DNA from: Luteipulveratus mongoliensis
GTDB taxonomy: Bacteria; Actinomycetota; Actinomycetes; Actinomycetales; Dermatophilaceae
Assembly (NCBI RefSeq): GCF_001190945.1
Contig: NZ_CP011112.1
Span: 4,526,001-4,590,000 of the forward strand
Reading direction: 5' to 3'
Length of the DNA: 64,000 nt
Shown here: positions 16,690 through 24,898 of the stretch, one piece after another
How the letters are laid out: each line of letters opens with the position of its first letter
Numbering within the stretch: the first letter of the stretch is position 1
Notes under the pieces: model-generated
The model's database searches: none
Told to the model about the DNA's origin: nothing
Seen by the model: only the letters and a program-made list of their open reading frames with translations
Translations under genes and position numbers: made by a program

Positions 16690-17135
16690 CAGTCCTCTCC
16701 TCGGATGACCATGAGCGAGGTGGCTGTGCAGATCGCCTCGCCGTGCGCGTCGGTGATGCTGGTCGTCAACGTCACCATCGAGTGACCGCCGGCCTGGCGG
16801 ATCCGGTCGATCGTGGTTGCGGCGGTGATCTCGTCACCGGCGACGGCTGGACGGTGGTGGATGAACTTCTGCTCGCCGTGCACGAGCCGGCTGAAGTCGA
16901 TACCGGCCTCAGGGTCGATGATCGCGGCGCCCTCGCCCTGCTGCGCCACGCTGACCAGGAACGTCGGCGGGGCGACGACATCGGCGTAGCCCTTGGCACG
17001 GGCCGCGTCGACATCGCGGTGCACGGGATCCTGGGCGCCGACCGCATCGGCGAACTCTCGGATCTTGGCGCGGGAGACGACGTAGGGAGGGGTCGGCGGG
17101 TAGGCGCGGCCCTCCACCTCAGCATTCACGGGCAT
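16689..17135 (-). CDS. hadA: MaoC-like dehydratase N-terminal-domain protein, HadA-like
   Basis: 148 aa from the ATG at 17135 (MPVNAEVEGRAYPPTPP); the frame is open further upstream but without conserved sequence. It has a single hot-dog fold with YVVSRAKIREFADAVGAQDP typical of the MaoC dehydratase N-terminal family. It lacks the catalytic Asp-x-x-x-x-His motif, so it is expected to bind the acyl chain while HadB supplies catalysis. It lies between rpmG and hadB. Confidence 0.88.
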   Translation of the reverse strand: MPVNAEVEGRAYPPTPPYVVSRAKIREFADAVGAQDPVHRDVDAARAKGYADVVAPPTFLVSVAQQGEGAAIIDPEAGIDFSRLVHGEQKFIHHRPAVAGDEITAATTIDRIRQAGGHSMVTLTTSITDAHGEAICTATSLMVIRGED

Positions 17136-17231
17136 GCGCAGAACACTAGAGGCCCGGGCATGCGAACGGCCGCCCGGATCCGAAGACCTGGGCGGCCGAG
17201 GCACAGAGCGGTCGGCTGAGGCCGACTCGGC

Positions 17232-17402
17232 TCAGCGAGTCTCGCGGTGCTCGGTGTGCTTGCCGCAGCGCGGGCAGAACTTCGCCAGCTCCAACCGGTC
17301 AGGGTCGTTGCGGCGGTTCTTCTTGGTGATGTAGTTGCGCTCCTTGCACTCCGTGCACGCCATCGTGATCTTGGGGCGGACGTCTGCGCTCTTGCTGGCC
17401 AT
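17232..17402 (-). CDS. rpmG: 50S ribosomal protein L33
   Basis: 56-aa zinc-ribbon ribosomal protein L33 (bL33). The N-terminus is [19 protein letters not shown]. Four Cys form two CxxC pairs (CTEC and CPRC), so this is the zinc-binding C+ form, and the ending KHTEHRETR is typical. It is read from the sequence between tRNA-Met and hadA, the usual actinobacterial position. Confidence 0.96.
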   Translation of the reverse strand: MASKSADVRPKITMACTECKERNYITKKNRRNDPDRLELAKFCPRCGKHTEHRETR

Positions 17403-17480
17403 CGGGGCAACCTGCTCTCGGAAGTACGTGTGCGGTCCTGCTCGGCTGCTGCGGACCGGTCCTGCTCTGGTATCTGACTT

Positions 17481-17557
17481 GGTAGCGGGAGCGGGGCTCG
17501 ATCCCGCGACCTCACGATTATGAGTCGTGCGCTCTAACCAGCTGAGCTACCCCGCCT
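17481..17557 (-). tRNA. tRNA-Met (CAT anticodon), CCA encoded
   Basis: Cloverleaf on the minus strand starting GGCGGGGTAGCTCAG. The anticodon loop CTCATAA gives CAT, and the T arm is gcggg-atcgagc-cccgc. Discriminator A is followed by a genomically encoded CCA (17483-17481). The first base pair is G-T, not the C-A mismatch of initiator tRNA, so it is an elongator Met tRNA. It lies upstream of rpmG. Confidence 0.95.
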
Positions 17558-17622
17558 TGGGGCTGAGAGCCGGCTGCACAGTGCCTCGACCTTGAGTCAC
17601 CGTGCTGCCGGCGGACAACCTG

Positions 17623-17695
17623 AGCCCCCAAACGGAATCGAACCGTTGACCTTCTCCTTACCATGGAGACGCTCTACCGACTGAGCTATAGGGGC
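17623..17695 (-). tRNA. tRNA-Thr (GGT anticodon)
   Basis: 73-nt cloverleaf on the minus strand starting GCCCCTATAGCTCAG. The anticodon loop ATGGTAA gives GGT (Thr, codon ACC). The acceptor pairs GCCCCTA with TGGGGGC. CCA is not encoded. It pairs with tRNA-Met in the conserved tRNA-Thr/tRNA-Met/rpmG cluster. Confidence 0.95.
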
Positions 17696-17797
17696 CTGCG
17701 ACCAGCTGAGAGGGAGCGCGACTCAATGGTCGCGCCTCGCAGCAGCGCAGCGACGAGATTACACGTAGTCCTCGCCGAACACGAAATCGAGACGGAC

Positions 17798-18667
17798 CTA
17801 GCCGCCCGACCCCGCGGTGATGCGGCCACGGGCGTGCTCCGTGCCCTTCTTGTTGTTGCGCAGCGCGAGCTCCCAGTCGCCGCTGGAGGCGTCCTGACGA
17901 GCCACGAAACGCACCGTGGAAGGGATGAGCACCGGCTTACGGAAGGACACCTCGTAGGTGTACGCCGACGGCAGCCGGTTCTCCAGCGCCGCCAGCATGC
18001 GCGCCATGCTCCACGCCCCGTGCGCGATCGTCGTCGGGAAGCCCAACGCCTTGGCCGCGAACGGGTTCATGTGGATCGGGTTGACGTCGCCGCTCACGCC
18101 GGCGAACCGGCGACCGAGGTCACCTGACAGTCGCCAGATCGAACCCGTGCCATCGACGGCGTCCGACTCCTCAGCCGGCTCCTCCACCTCGCCGGGAGCC
18201 TTCTGGCCCCGGTAGAGGTAGGTGCTGACACCTTCCCAGACGAGCTCCTCGCCGACCCGCGCCTCACCGAGCACGTCCACCATCGCGCCGCGACGATGCG
18301 GGCGGGCGTTGGCCGTGCTCACGGTGATCGTGACCGGCTCCCCCAGGAGCACCGGGCGGTGCTGGGTGATCCGGTTGCTCAGGTGCACGCTGCCGGTGAG
18401 CGGGTACGGGTAGGACCGGTCGGCGAACAACGTCACCTGCAGGGGGAACGACAGGTTGTGCAGGTAGGTAGACGGCACCTCGTTGCGCAACGGAAAGCCG
18501 CTGACCTGGTTGTACGCCGCAAGGTGACTCGGATCCACCTGGATGTCGCGCCGGACGACGTCGAGCACCGGCAGCGCCTTGCCCGACTTCAGCCGGGACG
18601 TGGCGACGGCCTTGGCGAAGACCGGCGCGAGGTTCGGGTTGGACGTGACCTCGATCGTCCTGGTCAT
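17798..18667 (-). CDS. htdX: Double-hot-dog (3R)-hydroxyacyl-thioester dehydratase, HtdX-like
   Basis: 289-aa MaoC-family protein with two hot-dog domains. The C-terminal one carries the hydratase-2 motif SGDVNPIHMNPFAAK with catalytic Asp and His, then AHGAWSMAR. The N-terminal domain (about 1-140) is the degenerate half. It overlaps the fabG4 stop by one base. The gene order htdX-fabG4-fadA2 is that of Rv0241c-Rv0243 in Mycobacterium tuberculosis, where the products form an unconventional fatty-acid elongation/degradation set. The substrate is not shown here. Confidence 0.88.
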   Translation of the reverse strand: MTRTIEVTSNPNLAPVFAKAVATSRLKSGKALPVLDVVRRDIQVDPSHLAAYNQVSGFPLRNEVPSTYLHNLSFPLQVTLFADRSYPYPLTGSVHLSNRITQHRPVLLGEPVTITVSTANARPHRRGAMVDVLGEARVGEELVWEGVSTYLYRGQKAPGEVEEPAEESDAVDGTGSIWRLSGDLGRRFAGVSGDVNPIHMNPFAAKALGFPTTIAHGAWSMARMLAALENRLPSAYTYEVSFRKPVLIPSTVRFVARQDASSGDWELALRNNKKGTEHARGRITAGSGG

Positions 18668-20031
18668 CAGGCCCCCAGCTGGCTCTGCCCGCAGACCCGC
18701 AGGACCTGGCCGGTGACGCCGGCGCTGCCGGGCTCGGCGAAGAACGCGATGGCCTCGCCGACGTCGATCGGCTGACCACCCTGCAGCAGGGAGTTCAACC
18801 GGCGGCCGACCTCACGGGTCGCCACGGGGATCTTGGCGGTCATCTCGGTCTCGATGAACCCGGGCGCCACCGCGTTGACCGTGATGCGTCGCGCGGCGAG
18901 CTCCTGGGACAGCGAGCGCACCATGCCGATGACACCGGCCTTGGACGCGGCGTAGTTGGACTGGCCGCGGTTGCCACCGATACCGCTGATGGAGGCGACA
19001 CCGATGATCCGGCCGCCGTCCTTGAGCCCGCCCTTGACCTTCGGGTCCAGCAGCACCTTGTTGATGCGGAACTGCGACTGCAGGTTGACGTTGAGCACGC
19101 TGCCCCACCGCGCCTCGTCGGTGTTGACGAAGAGCTTGTCGCGGGTGATGCCGGCGTTGTGCACGATGATGTCGAGCCCGCCGCCCTGCTGCGCGACCGC
19201 GGCGGCGATGCGCTCGCCGGCATCCGCAGCCGTGACGTCCAGCTGCAGCGCGGTGGCACCGATGTTGTTGGCGACCTTGCTCAGCGAGTCGCCGGCAGCC
19301 GGGATGTCGACCGCGATGACCTTGGCGCCCGCGCGAGCGAACACCTTGGCGATCTCGGCTCCGATGCCGCGGGCAGCACCGGTGATGACAGCCGTCTCGC
19401 CGAGCAGTGGCTTGTGCCAGTCGTCGACGTCCGGGACCTCGCCCTCGCGGACCAGCACCGGCTGGCCGGAGACGTAGGCCGACCGGCTGGACAGGAAGAA
19501 CCGCAGCGGGGCTGCGAGCACGGCCGAGTCACCCTGAGCCTCCAGCGCCACCCACAGGAGGTTGGCCGTGCCACCGGCACGCATCTCCTTGCCGAGCGAG
19601 CGAGTGATGCCCTCGAGCGCCTGCTGCGTCGCAGCGGCCTCAGGGTCGGTGAGCTCGGCCGGCGGGGTGCCGATGACGACGAGGCGACCGTTCTTGCCGA
19701 GTGCCTTCAGCGCCGGGCCGAGCGCGCCGCGCAGCTGCTCGAGGTCGTCGAGGCCGCGGGCAGCCGAGGCGTCGAAGACGACGGCAGCCAGCTTGTCGGC
19801 GTACGTCGAATCAGCCTGTGCTGCAACGACATCCGCGCCCGAGGCCTTGATGATGGCGGTCGCCGACTTGGCGACCATGCCCGAACCGATCGCGCCGACG
19901 GCGGCCTGGCCCTCGATGAGGTCCTGGCCGTCCTTGTAGCGACGCAGCAGCGCCGGACGGGGCAGACCGAGCTTGGTGGTGAGGGTCTTGCCGATGCCCT
20001 CGTTGGCGAACTTGGTCAGGGCGTCGGTCAC
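18667..20031 (-). CDS. fabG4: 3-oxoacyl-ACP/CoA reductase FabG4 (high-molecular-weight type)
   Basis: 454 aa from the GTG at 20031 (reads VTDALTKFANEGIG), which overlaps the fadA2 stop by 4 nt; the longer open frame upstream is a shadow. It is a two-domain short-chain reductase. The N-terminal half (about 1-200) is a degenerate flavodoxin-like Rossmann domain, and the C-terminal half has GAARGIGAE for NAD(H) binding, the catalytic Ser-Tyr-Lys set (SNYAASK) and the PGFIETEM loop. The length equals the usual HMwFabG. It reduces 3-ketoacyl thioesters, working between the neighbouring dehydratase and thiolase. Confidence 0.93.
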   Translation of the reverse strand: MTDALTKFANEGIGKTLTTKLGLPRPALLRRYKDGQDLIEGQAAVGAIGSGMVAKSATAIIKASGADVVAAQADSTYADKLAAVVFDASAARGLDDLEQLRGALGPALKALGKNGRLVVIGTPPAELTDPEAAATQQALEGITRSLGKEMRAGGTANLLWVALEAQGDSAVLAAPLRFFLSSRSAYVSGQPVLVREGEVPDVDDWHKPLLGETAVITGAARGIGAEIAKVFARAGAKVIAVDIPAAGDSLSKVANNIGATALQLDVTAADAGERIAAAVAQQGGGLDIIVHNAGITRDKLFVNTDEARWGSVLNVNLQSQFRINKVLLDPKVKGGLKDGGRIIGVASISGIGGNRGQSNYAASKAGVIGMVRSLSQELAARRITVNAVAPGFIETEMTAKIPVATREVGRRLNSLLQGGQPIDVGEAIAFFAEPGSAGVTGQVLRVCGQSQLGA

Positions 20032-21311
20032 TTGGTTGCCTCCAGGATGGCGACGACACCCTGGCCGCCAGCAGCACAGATCGAGATCAGGCCACGGCCC
20101 GAGCCCTTCTCGTGCAGCTGCTTGGCCAGGGAGGCGACGATGCGGCCACCAGTGGCCGCGAACGGGTGGCCGGCCGCGAGGGACGAGCCGTTGACGTTGA
20201 GCTTGGCGCGGTCGATGGAGCCCAGCGGGGCGTCCAGGCCGAGCTTGCCCTTGCAGAACTCCTCGCTCTCCCACGCGGCGAGCGTGGCGAGCACCGTGGA
20301 GGCGAAGGCCTCGTGGATCTCGTAGAAGTCGAAGTCCTGCAGGGTCAGGTTGTTGCGGGCGAGCAGGCGCGGCACGGCGTACGCCGGAGCCATCAGCAGG
20401 CCCTCGTCGCCGTTGACGTAGTCGACGGCGGCCGTCTCGGCGTCCACGAAGCGCGCCAGGATCGGCAGGTTGCGCTCGGTCGCCCACTCCTTGGTGCTGA
20501 GCAGCACGGCGGCGGCGCCGTCGGTCAGCGGAGTGGAGTTGCCGGCGGTCATCGTCGGGTTGTCGCCGCTCTTGCCGTAGACCGGCTTGAGCTTGGCGAG
20601 CTTCTCGAGCGAGGTGTCGCCCCGCATGTTCTGGTCCTTGGTCAGGCCGAGGTAAGGCGTGACCAGGTCATCGAAGAAGCCACGGTCGTACGCCGCGGAG
20701 AGGTTCTGGTGGCTGCGCAGGGTGAGCTCGTCCTGCGCCTCACGCGTGATGCCCCACTCGGCGGCGGTCAGGGCCTGGTGCTCACCCATCGACAGGCCGG
20801 TACGCGGCTCGGAGTTCTCCGGCTGCTCCGGCGCCAGCTGGGTGGGGCGGATCTTGGTCAGCGCCTTGAGCCGCTGCTGCGGGGTCTTGGCGTAGTTGAC
20901 CTCCATCAGCGTCTTGCGCAGGTTGTCGTTGAGCGCGAGGGGCGCGTCGCTGGTGGTGTCCGAGCCGGCGGCGATACCGGAGTCGATCTGGCCGAGCGCG
21001 ATCTTGTTGGCGACCAGGATGGCCGTCTCCAGACCGGTGCCGCAGGCCTGCTGCACGTCATAGGCCGGAGTGGTCGGCGCCAGGTGCGAGCCGAGAACGG
21101 CCTCACGGGTCAGGTTGAAGTCACGCGCGTGCTTGATGACAGCACCTGCGGCGACCTCGCCCAGGCGCTCGCCCTGCAGGCCGAAGCGCGAGACCAGACC
21201 GTCGATCGCGGCCGTGAGCATGTCCTGGTTGGAGGCCTTGAGGTACTTGCCGCCGGAACGGGCGAAGGGGATGCGGTTGCCCCCGACGATGACGACGTCG
21301 CGAGTGGTCAT
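20028..21311 (-). CDS. fadA2: Acetyl-CoA acyltransferase (thiolase), FadA2-like
   Basis: Thiolase of 427 aa. The nucleophilic Cys is in VQQACGTGLE, the His in IHEAFAS and the second Cys in CAAGGQGVV near the C-terminus. It adds or removes acetyl units on 3-ketoacyl-CoA. It is the first gene of the fadA2-fabG4-htdX operon, with CAGGAG upstream of the ATG. A divergent TetR gene begins 112 bp away and is its likely regulator. Confidence 0.94.
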   Translation of the reverse strand: MTTRDVVIVGGNRIPFARSGGKYLKASNQDMLTAAIDGLVSRFGLQGERLGEVAAGAVIKHARDFNLTREAVLGSHLAPTTPAYDVQQACGTGLETAILVANKIALGQIDSGIAAGSDTTSDAPLALNDNLRKTLMEVNYAKTPQQRLKALTKIRPTQLAPEQPENSEPRTGLSMGEHQALTAAEWGITREAQDELTLRSHQNLSAAYDRGFFDDLVTPYLGLTKDQNMRGDTSLEKLAKLKPVYGKSGDNPTMTAGNSTPLTDGAAAVLLSTKEWATERNLPILARFVDAETAAVDYVNGDEGLLMAPAYAVPRLLARNNLTLQDFDFYEIHEAFASTVLATLAAWESEEFCKGKLGLDAPLGSIDRAKLNVNGSSLAAGHPFAATGGRIVASLAKQLHEKGSGRGLISICAAGGQGVVAILEATK

Positions 21312-21386
21312 GCGTGCTCCTGCGTGTGCGAGGGAGGACGGCCGCCCGTGTCGAGCGCACCATCAACTAACTTACCGATACGGAGA

Positions 21387-21413
21387 GTAGCAGGTACGAG
21401 CCGTAGCGGGTAC
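21387..21413. promoter_or_regulatory. Direct repeat in the fadA2/TetR divergent spacer, candidate operator
   Basis: Two near-identical 11-mers, gtagcaggtac (21387-21397) and gtagcgggtac (21403-21413), with start-to-start spacing of 16 bp. They sit immediately upstream of and partly within the probable -10 of the TetR gene, a natural place for autoregulatory binding. They are direct rather than inverted, which is unusual for TetR operators. Confidence 0.4.
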
Positions 21414-21416
21414 TGT
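21411..21416 (+). promoter_or_regulatory. -10 box for a probable leaderless TetR transcript
   Basis: TACTGT (TANNNT type) ends 7 nt before the ATG at 21424. No Shine-Dalgarno precedes that ATG. It overlaps the direct-repeat candidate operator. Confidence 0.45.
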
Positions 21417-21423
21417 CGCCCCT

Positions 21424-22104
21424 ATGACTTCATCCCCACGGACCGGTGCGGCCCGGCCCGACGGCCGACACAGCCGTTGGGAGCAGCACCGTCTGGCCCG
21501 CCGACGTGAGCTTGTCGAGGCCGCGATCAAGGCGATCCGACACCACGGCGCGACCATCGGGATGGATGAGATCGCGGCCGAGGCCGGCACCAGCAAGACG
21601 GTGATCTACCGCCACCTGGGCGACCGGCTCGGGCTCTATCTCGCGGTGTGCGAGGCCGTCGACAGCCTGATTATCAAGGACTTCAGCAAGGCCCTCGAGT
21701 CGTCGGTCGACCGCGACTCCCTCGATGCCCTACGACGCGACCCGCGAGAGGCGCTGGTCGCCGTCATCGACAGCTATCTGAGCCTCGTCGAGCGCGATCC
21801 GGAGCTCTACCGGTTCGTCACCCGTCGCCCTCTGCTCGACGTGCCCGTTGAGCAGGACCCGGTCACGGGGCTGTCCGACACCATTGCCACGACGCTCGCC
21901 GCGCTGTTCGAGGGACCGGTGGCCGAGTCCGGGCACGACGCCACGGCCGCGCTGACGTGGGCGCACGGCTTGGTGGGGTTCGTCCGCGAGTCAGCCGACC
22001 GCTGGCTCGTCGACCCCGACCGGCTGCCTCGCGAAGCCGTCGTCCATCAGCTCGCCGACTTCGCGGCGTACGGCTTGACCGGCGTCCTGGCCAAGGACTC
22101 CTGA
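21424..22104 (+). CDS. TetR-family transcriptional regulator
   Basis: 226-aa TetR regulator. The N-terminal helix-turn-helix is at about residues 40-70 (MDEIAAEAGTSKTVIYRHLGDR), then an all-helical ligand-binding domain. It is divergent from fadA2-fabG4-htdX and probably controls that operon in response to an acyl-CoA or fatty acid. It ends 4 nt before the convergent GH31 stop; a 6-bp stem (cctgag/ctcagg) spans the two stop codons. Confidence 0.92.
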   Translation: MTSSPRTGAARPDGRHSRWEQHRLARRRELVEAAIKAIRHHGATIGMDEIAAEAGTSKTVIYRHLGDRLGLYLAVCEAVDSLIIKDFSKALESSVDRDSLDALRRDPREALVAVIDSYLSLVERDPELYRFVTRRPLLDVPVEQDPVTGLSDTIATTLAALFEGPVAESGHDATAALTWAHGLVGFVRESADRWLVDPDRLPREAVVHQLADFAAYGLTGVLAKDS

Positions 22105-22108
22105 GCCC

Positions 22109-24742
22109 TCAGGTGATCCCGCCCGCCCCTGCGAGCACGACCGTGAACGCCTTGGCCGTCGACACCTTCGGTGTGCTCAGGCGTACGACCTTCTTGGCTG
22201 CGTCGTAGGTCCAGGCGCCCGCCGCCAGAGGCCTGCCGTCGACCACCACGACCTTCGGCTTGGCCCCCACGTGCACGGTCAGGCCGTAGGACCGGGAGAC
22301 CGGCTTGCCGGCGTACGTGCCCGTGCTCGCGCCGACCTTGATGACCGTCGCACCGGCACCCTGACCGGCCGCGGTCACCTCGACCTGCTGGGTCGCCGAC
22401 TTGCCGGCGGCGAACTGCCGCGTCACGCCGTCGTCCTCGTACACCGTGAAGGAGGAGCGCCCGCGGGCGTAGATGTCGTAGTCGAGCGTGGACGTGTCGC
22501 GGGTCTTGTACGACAGGGTGCCCTGCGGCCACATGGGTACGACCGCACCCGCCCGGACGAACATCGGCAGCGTGTCGAGCGGCGCCTTGTAGCCGTTGAT
22601 CGTCGTCGGCCCCTGGAAGGTCTTGCCGCTCCAGTAGTCCACCCACGTGCCCTTCGGCAGGTAGATGCCGTCGCGGACCGAGGTGTCGGAGGAGACCGGC
22701 GCCACCAGGAAGTCCTGGCCCACCAGGAACTCCTGCTTGACCGCATCGGTCGCGGTGACCGGATCGTTCGGGTACTCCAGCGCCAGCGGCCGGATCGCGC
22801 CGACCCCGGTGCGCGCCGCCTGCGCCGACAGGCTGTACATGAACGGGATCAGCCGTTCCTTCAGCTGCAGGTACTTGCGGTTGATCGAGGTGTAGGGCTC
22901 ACCGAAGACCCACGGCTGCTTGTCGATCGGCTTGCCGGCCGCGTCGCTGGCCCACCCGTCCATCGTCATGATGGTCGGCGTCATCGACTTCCACTGCAGG
23001 TCGCGGGTGTGCATCTTGGGGTCGCTGCCGAAGATCGCGCCGACGTCGCCGGTGTTGTACGCGATACCGGACATCGTCGAGCCGGCGTACGTCGGGATCT
23101 GCCAGCGCACGTAGTCCCAGCTCAGCTTCTGGTCGCCACTCCACAGCACGCCGCACCGCTGGATCCCGGCCCACGAGTTGGGCAACCAGACGAAGCCGCG
23201 CGCATCACTGTTGTCCTCGATCCCGGACTTGGCCTGCTGGCAGGCGTCCAGGGCGAAGTCGTAGCCGTTGCCGACCCAGGCCACGTCCAGCTTGCGGACC
23301 CGGACGCCGGCCTTGACCTCATCGGCTTGGTTGGGCAGCCCGTTCTGGGTCCACAGGCCGAGCTGCATGTTGGTCTTCAGCAGGCCCGTGCCCGTCTGCG
23401 GGAGGTTCTCGTAGCCGCAGCCGTAGCCGTCGTTGACGAGCATCCAGCCGTTCGGCATCTGGTGGGTGTTGAAGTTCTCGGCGACCTTGAGTGCGTCCAG
23501 GGTGTGCCGCTCGCCCCGGTTGGCGTTGTGCAGGTAGCAGTCGGAGTCACCGGACTCCAGACCGTAGATCGGTGGCATGAACGGCTTGCCGACCAGGGCG
23601 GTGTAGTCGCCGATCACCTTCTTGGCGTCGCCGATGAAGTAGTACGCGTCCAGCCGCTTCTCGCGAGCGCCGGTACGCACGGGGTCGCCGAAGTTGTAGA
23701 GGCCCGGGGCGAAGGTGTTGCGGAAGGCGCCGTAGCCCGCGGTCGAGAGGTAGAAGGGCTGGGAGTTGTTGTAGCCGCCCTCGTTCCAGTCGAAGCTGTT
23801 GGCGACGTTGATCTTCTTGTCGCGGTGGCTGAACGAACCGTTCTGCTCGCCGCCACCGAAGAACTGCTCGGTCGCGCCGCGCTTCAGGCTCTGCCGCAGC
23901 CCGCCCTGGGTCCAGCGCAGACCCTTGGACTCTTCCCAGATGACCGTCCGGTTGTCCGCCTTGTAGAGGCCAAAACGCAACGGGGACTTATAGATTCGCA
24001 GCACGGCTTGCTTGCTGGCGAGCGCGTAGTAGGTGCCGGCGTCCCAGCTGCGGGTGGCCTTCAACGGCTGCGGTGTCGTACGCACGATCTTGGTGCCCGT
24101 GGGTTCGGTGAACTTCCCGTCGGGCGCGAACTGCAGACGGAGCTGGTCCTGCGCGGTGAACGCAGCCTTCCCCTGGGCCGTCCCGGCGGCGAACGACGCG
24201 ACACCGTCCTTGGCCGAGAAGTGTGTGAGGGCACCGACATCCGTGGGTTCCGGCAGGTAGGCGGTGCCGGTGTAGCTGACGTTCGTGACGGCGTACGGCA
24301 CGACGACGATCTCGTAGGTGCCGTCCGCGTCGGGGATGACTGTCTGCTCGGGGTTGGCCGTGCCGGCCGACGAGGCGACCTGCTTGCCGCTGGCGTCCAG
24401 GATGAACATGTCGAAGTCGTTGTCGTTGCCGACCCAGCCGATCGAGACGGGTACGCCGCCCTCGGGGTTGTCCGCCCAGTAGCCGTCCGGCGCATCGACC
24501 GTCAGGAAGAAGTGGTCGCACACCTTGTTCTCGGGGTCGGCATCAGCCTTGGGGCAGTCCTTGAGACCGCCTTCGTTGCCCTTGGGATAGACCGGGCTCT
24601 CCCAGGTGACGGACGTGCTGCCGGACACCGACAACGTGCCTTTACCCGGTGTCGCAGCACGCGCCGAGACGGTGTTCAGCCCGAGCCCGAGCGTGACGAG
24701 CGCTGCGATCACCATGGCCAGCAGCAGACGAGGACGTGTCAC
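22109..24742 (-). CDS. Secreted glycoside hydrolase family 31 enzyme
   Basis: About 877 aa. I prefer the GTG at 24742, with GGAG 6 nt upstream, over the ATG at 24787, which has no ribosome site. It then starts with a clean Sec signal peptide (VTRPRLLLAMVIAALVTLGL...) cleaved near SARA. A pre-peptidase/PPC-like beta domain lies at about residues 40-160, then the GH31 N-terminal beta domain (FFGGGEQNGSFSHRDKKI), a (beta/alpha)8 barrel and C-terminal beta domains. The catalytic region includes KLDVAWVGNGYDFALDAC and the acid/base segment VLWSGDQ. GH31 enzymes are retaining alpha-glucosidases, xylosidases or galactosidases; the substrate is not evident. It stands alone, convergent with TetR. Confidence 0.88.
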   Translation of the reverse strand: MTRPRLLLAMVIAALVTLGLGLNTVSARAATPGKGTLSVSGSTSVTWESPVYPKGNEGGLKDCPKADADPENKVCDHFFLTVDAPDGYWADNPEGGVPVSIGWVGNDNDFDMFILDASGKQVASSAGTANPEQTVIPDADGTYEIVVVPYAVTNVSYTGTAYLPEPTDVGALTHFSAKDGVASFAAGTAQGKAAFTAQDQLRLQFAPDGKFTEPTGTKIVRTTPQPLKATRSWDAGTYYALASKQAVLRIYKSPLRFGLYKADNRTVIWEESKGLRWTQGGLRQSLKRGATEQFFGGGEQNGSFSHRDKKINVANSFDWNEGGYNNSQPFYLSTAGYGAFRNTFAPGLYNFGDPVRTGAREKRLDAYYFIGDAKKVIGDYTALVGKPFMPPIYGLESGDSDCYLHNANRGERHTLDALKVAENFNTHQMPNGWMLVNDGYGCGYENLPQTGTGLLKTNMQLGLWTQNGLPNQADEVKAGVRVRKLDVAWVGNGYDFALDACQQAKSGIEDNSDARGFVWLPNSWAGIQRCGVLWSGDQKLSWDYVRWQIPTYAGSTMSGIAYNTGDVGAIFGSDPKMHTRDLQWKSMTPTIMTMDGWASDAAGKPIDKQPWVFGEPYTSINRKYLQLKERLIPFMYSLSAQAARTGVGAIRPLALEYPNDPVTATDAVKQEFLVGQDFLVAPVSSDTSVRDGIYLPKGTWVDYWSGKTFQGPTTINGYKAPLDTLPMFVRAGAVVPMWPQGTLSYKTRDTSTLDYDIYARGRSSFTVYEDDGVTRQFAAGKSATQQVEVTAAGQGAGATVIKVGASTGTYAGKPVSRSYGLTVHVGAKPKVVVVDGRPLAAGAWTYDAAKKVVRLSTPKVSTAKAFTVVLAGAGGIT

Positions 24743-24898
24743 GGCGAACTCCGATCGGCGAGCGGGTACAGCACGGTGGCCCGACATTACTGCGCTTGAT
24801 CGGTACCTATGACCTTAAACGTCAAAGCAATCACTACTGATCATTAGCCACGGCCCCACCTCGTTGACCTCGCTGCGCCGGGCCGCGAGGCTGTCGCC

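Noticed and set aside
22271-24799. 842-aa plus-strand ORF
   Set aside because: It is antisense to the GH31 gene, which has a signal peptide and family motifs; the ORF product is Arg/Val-rich with no recognisable domain.
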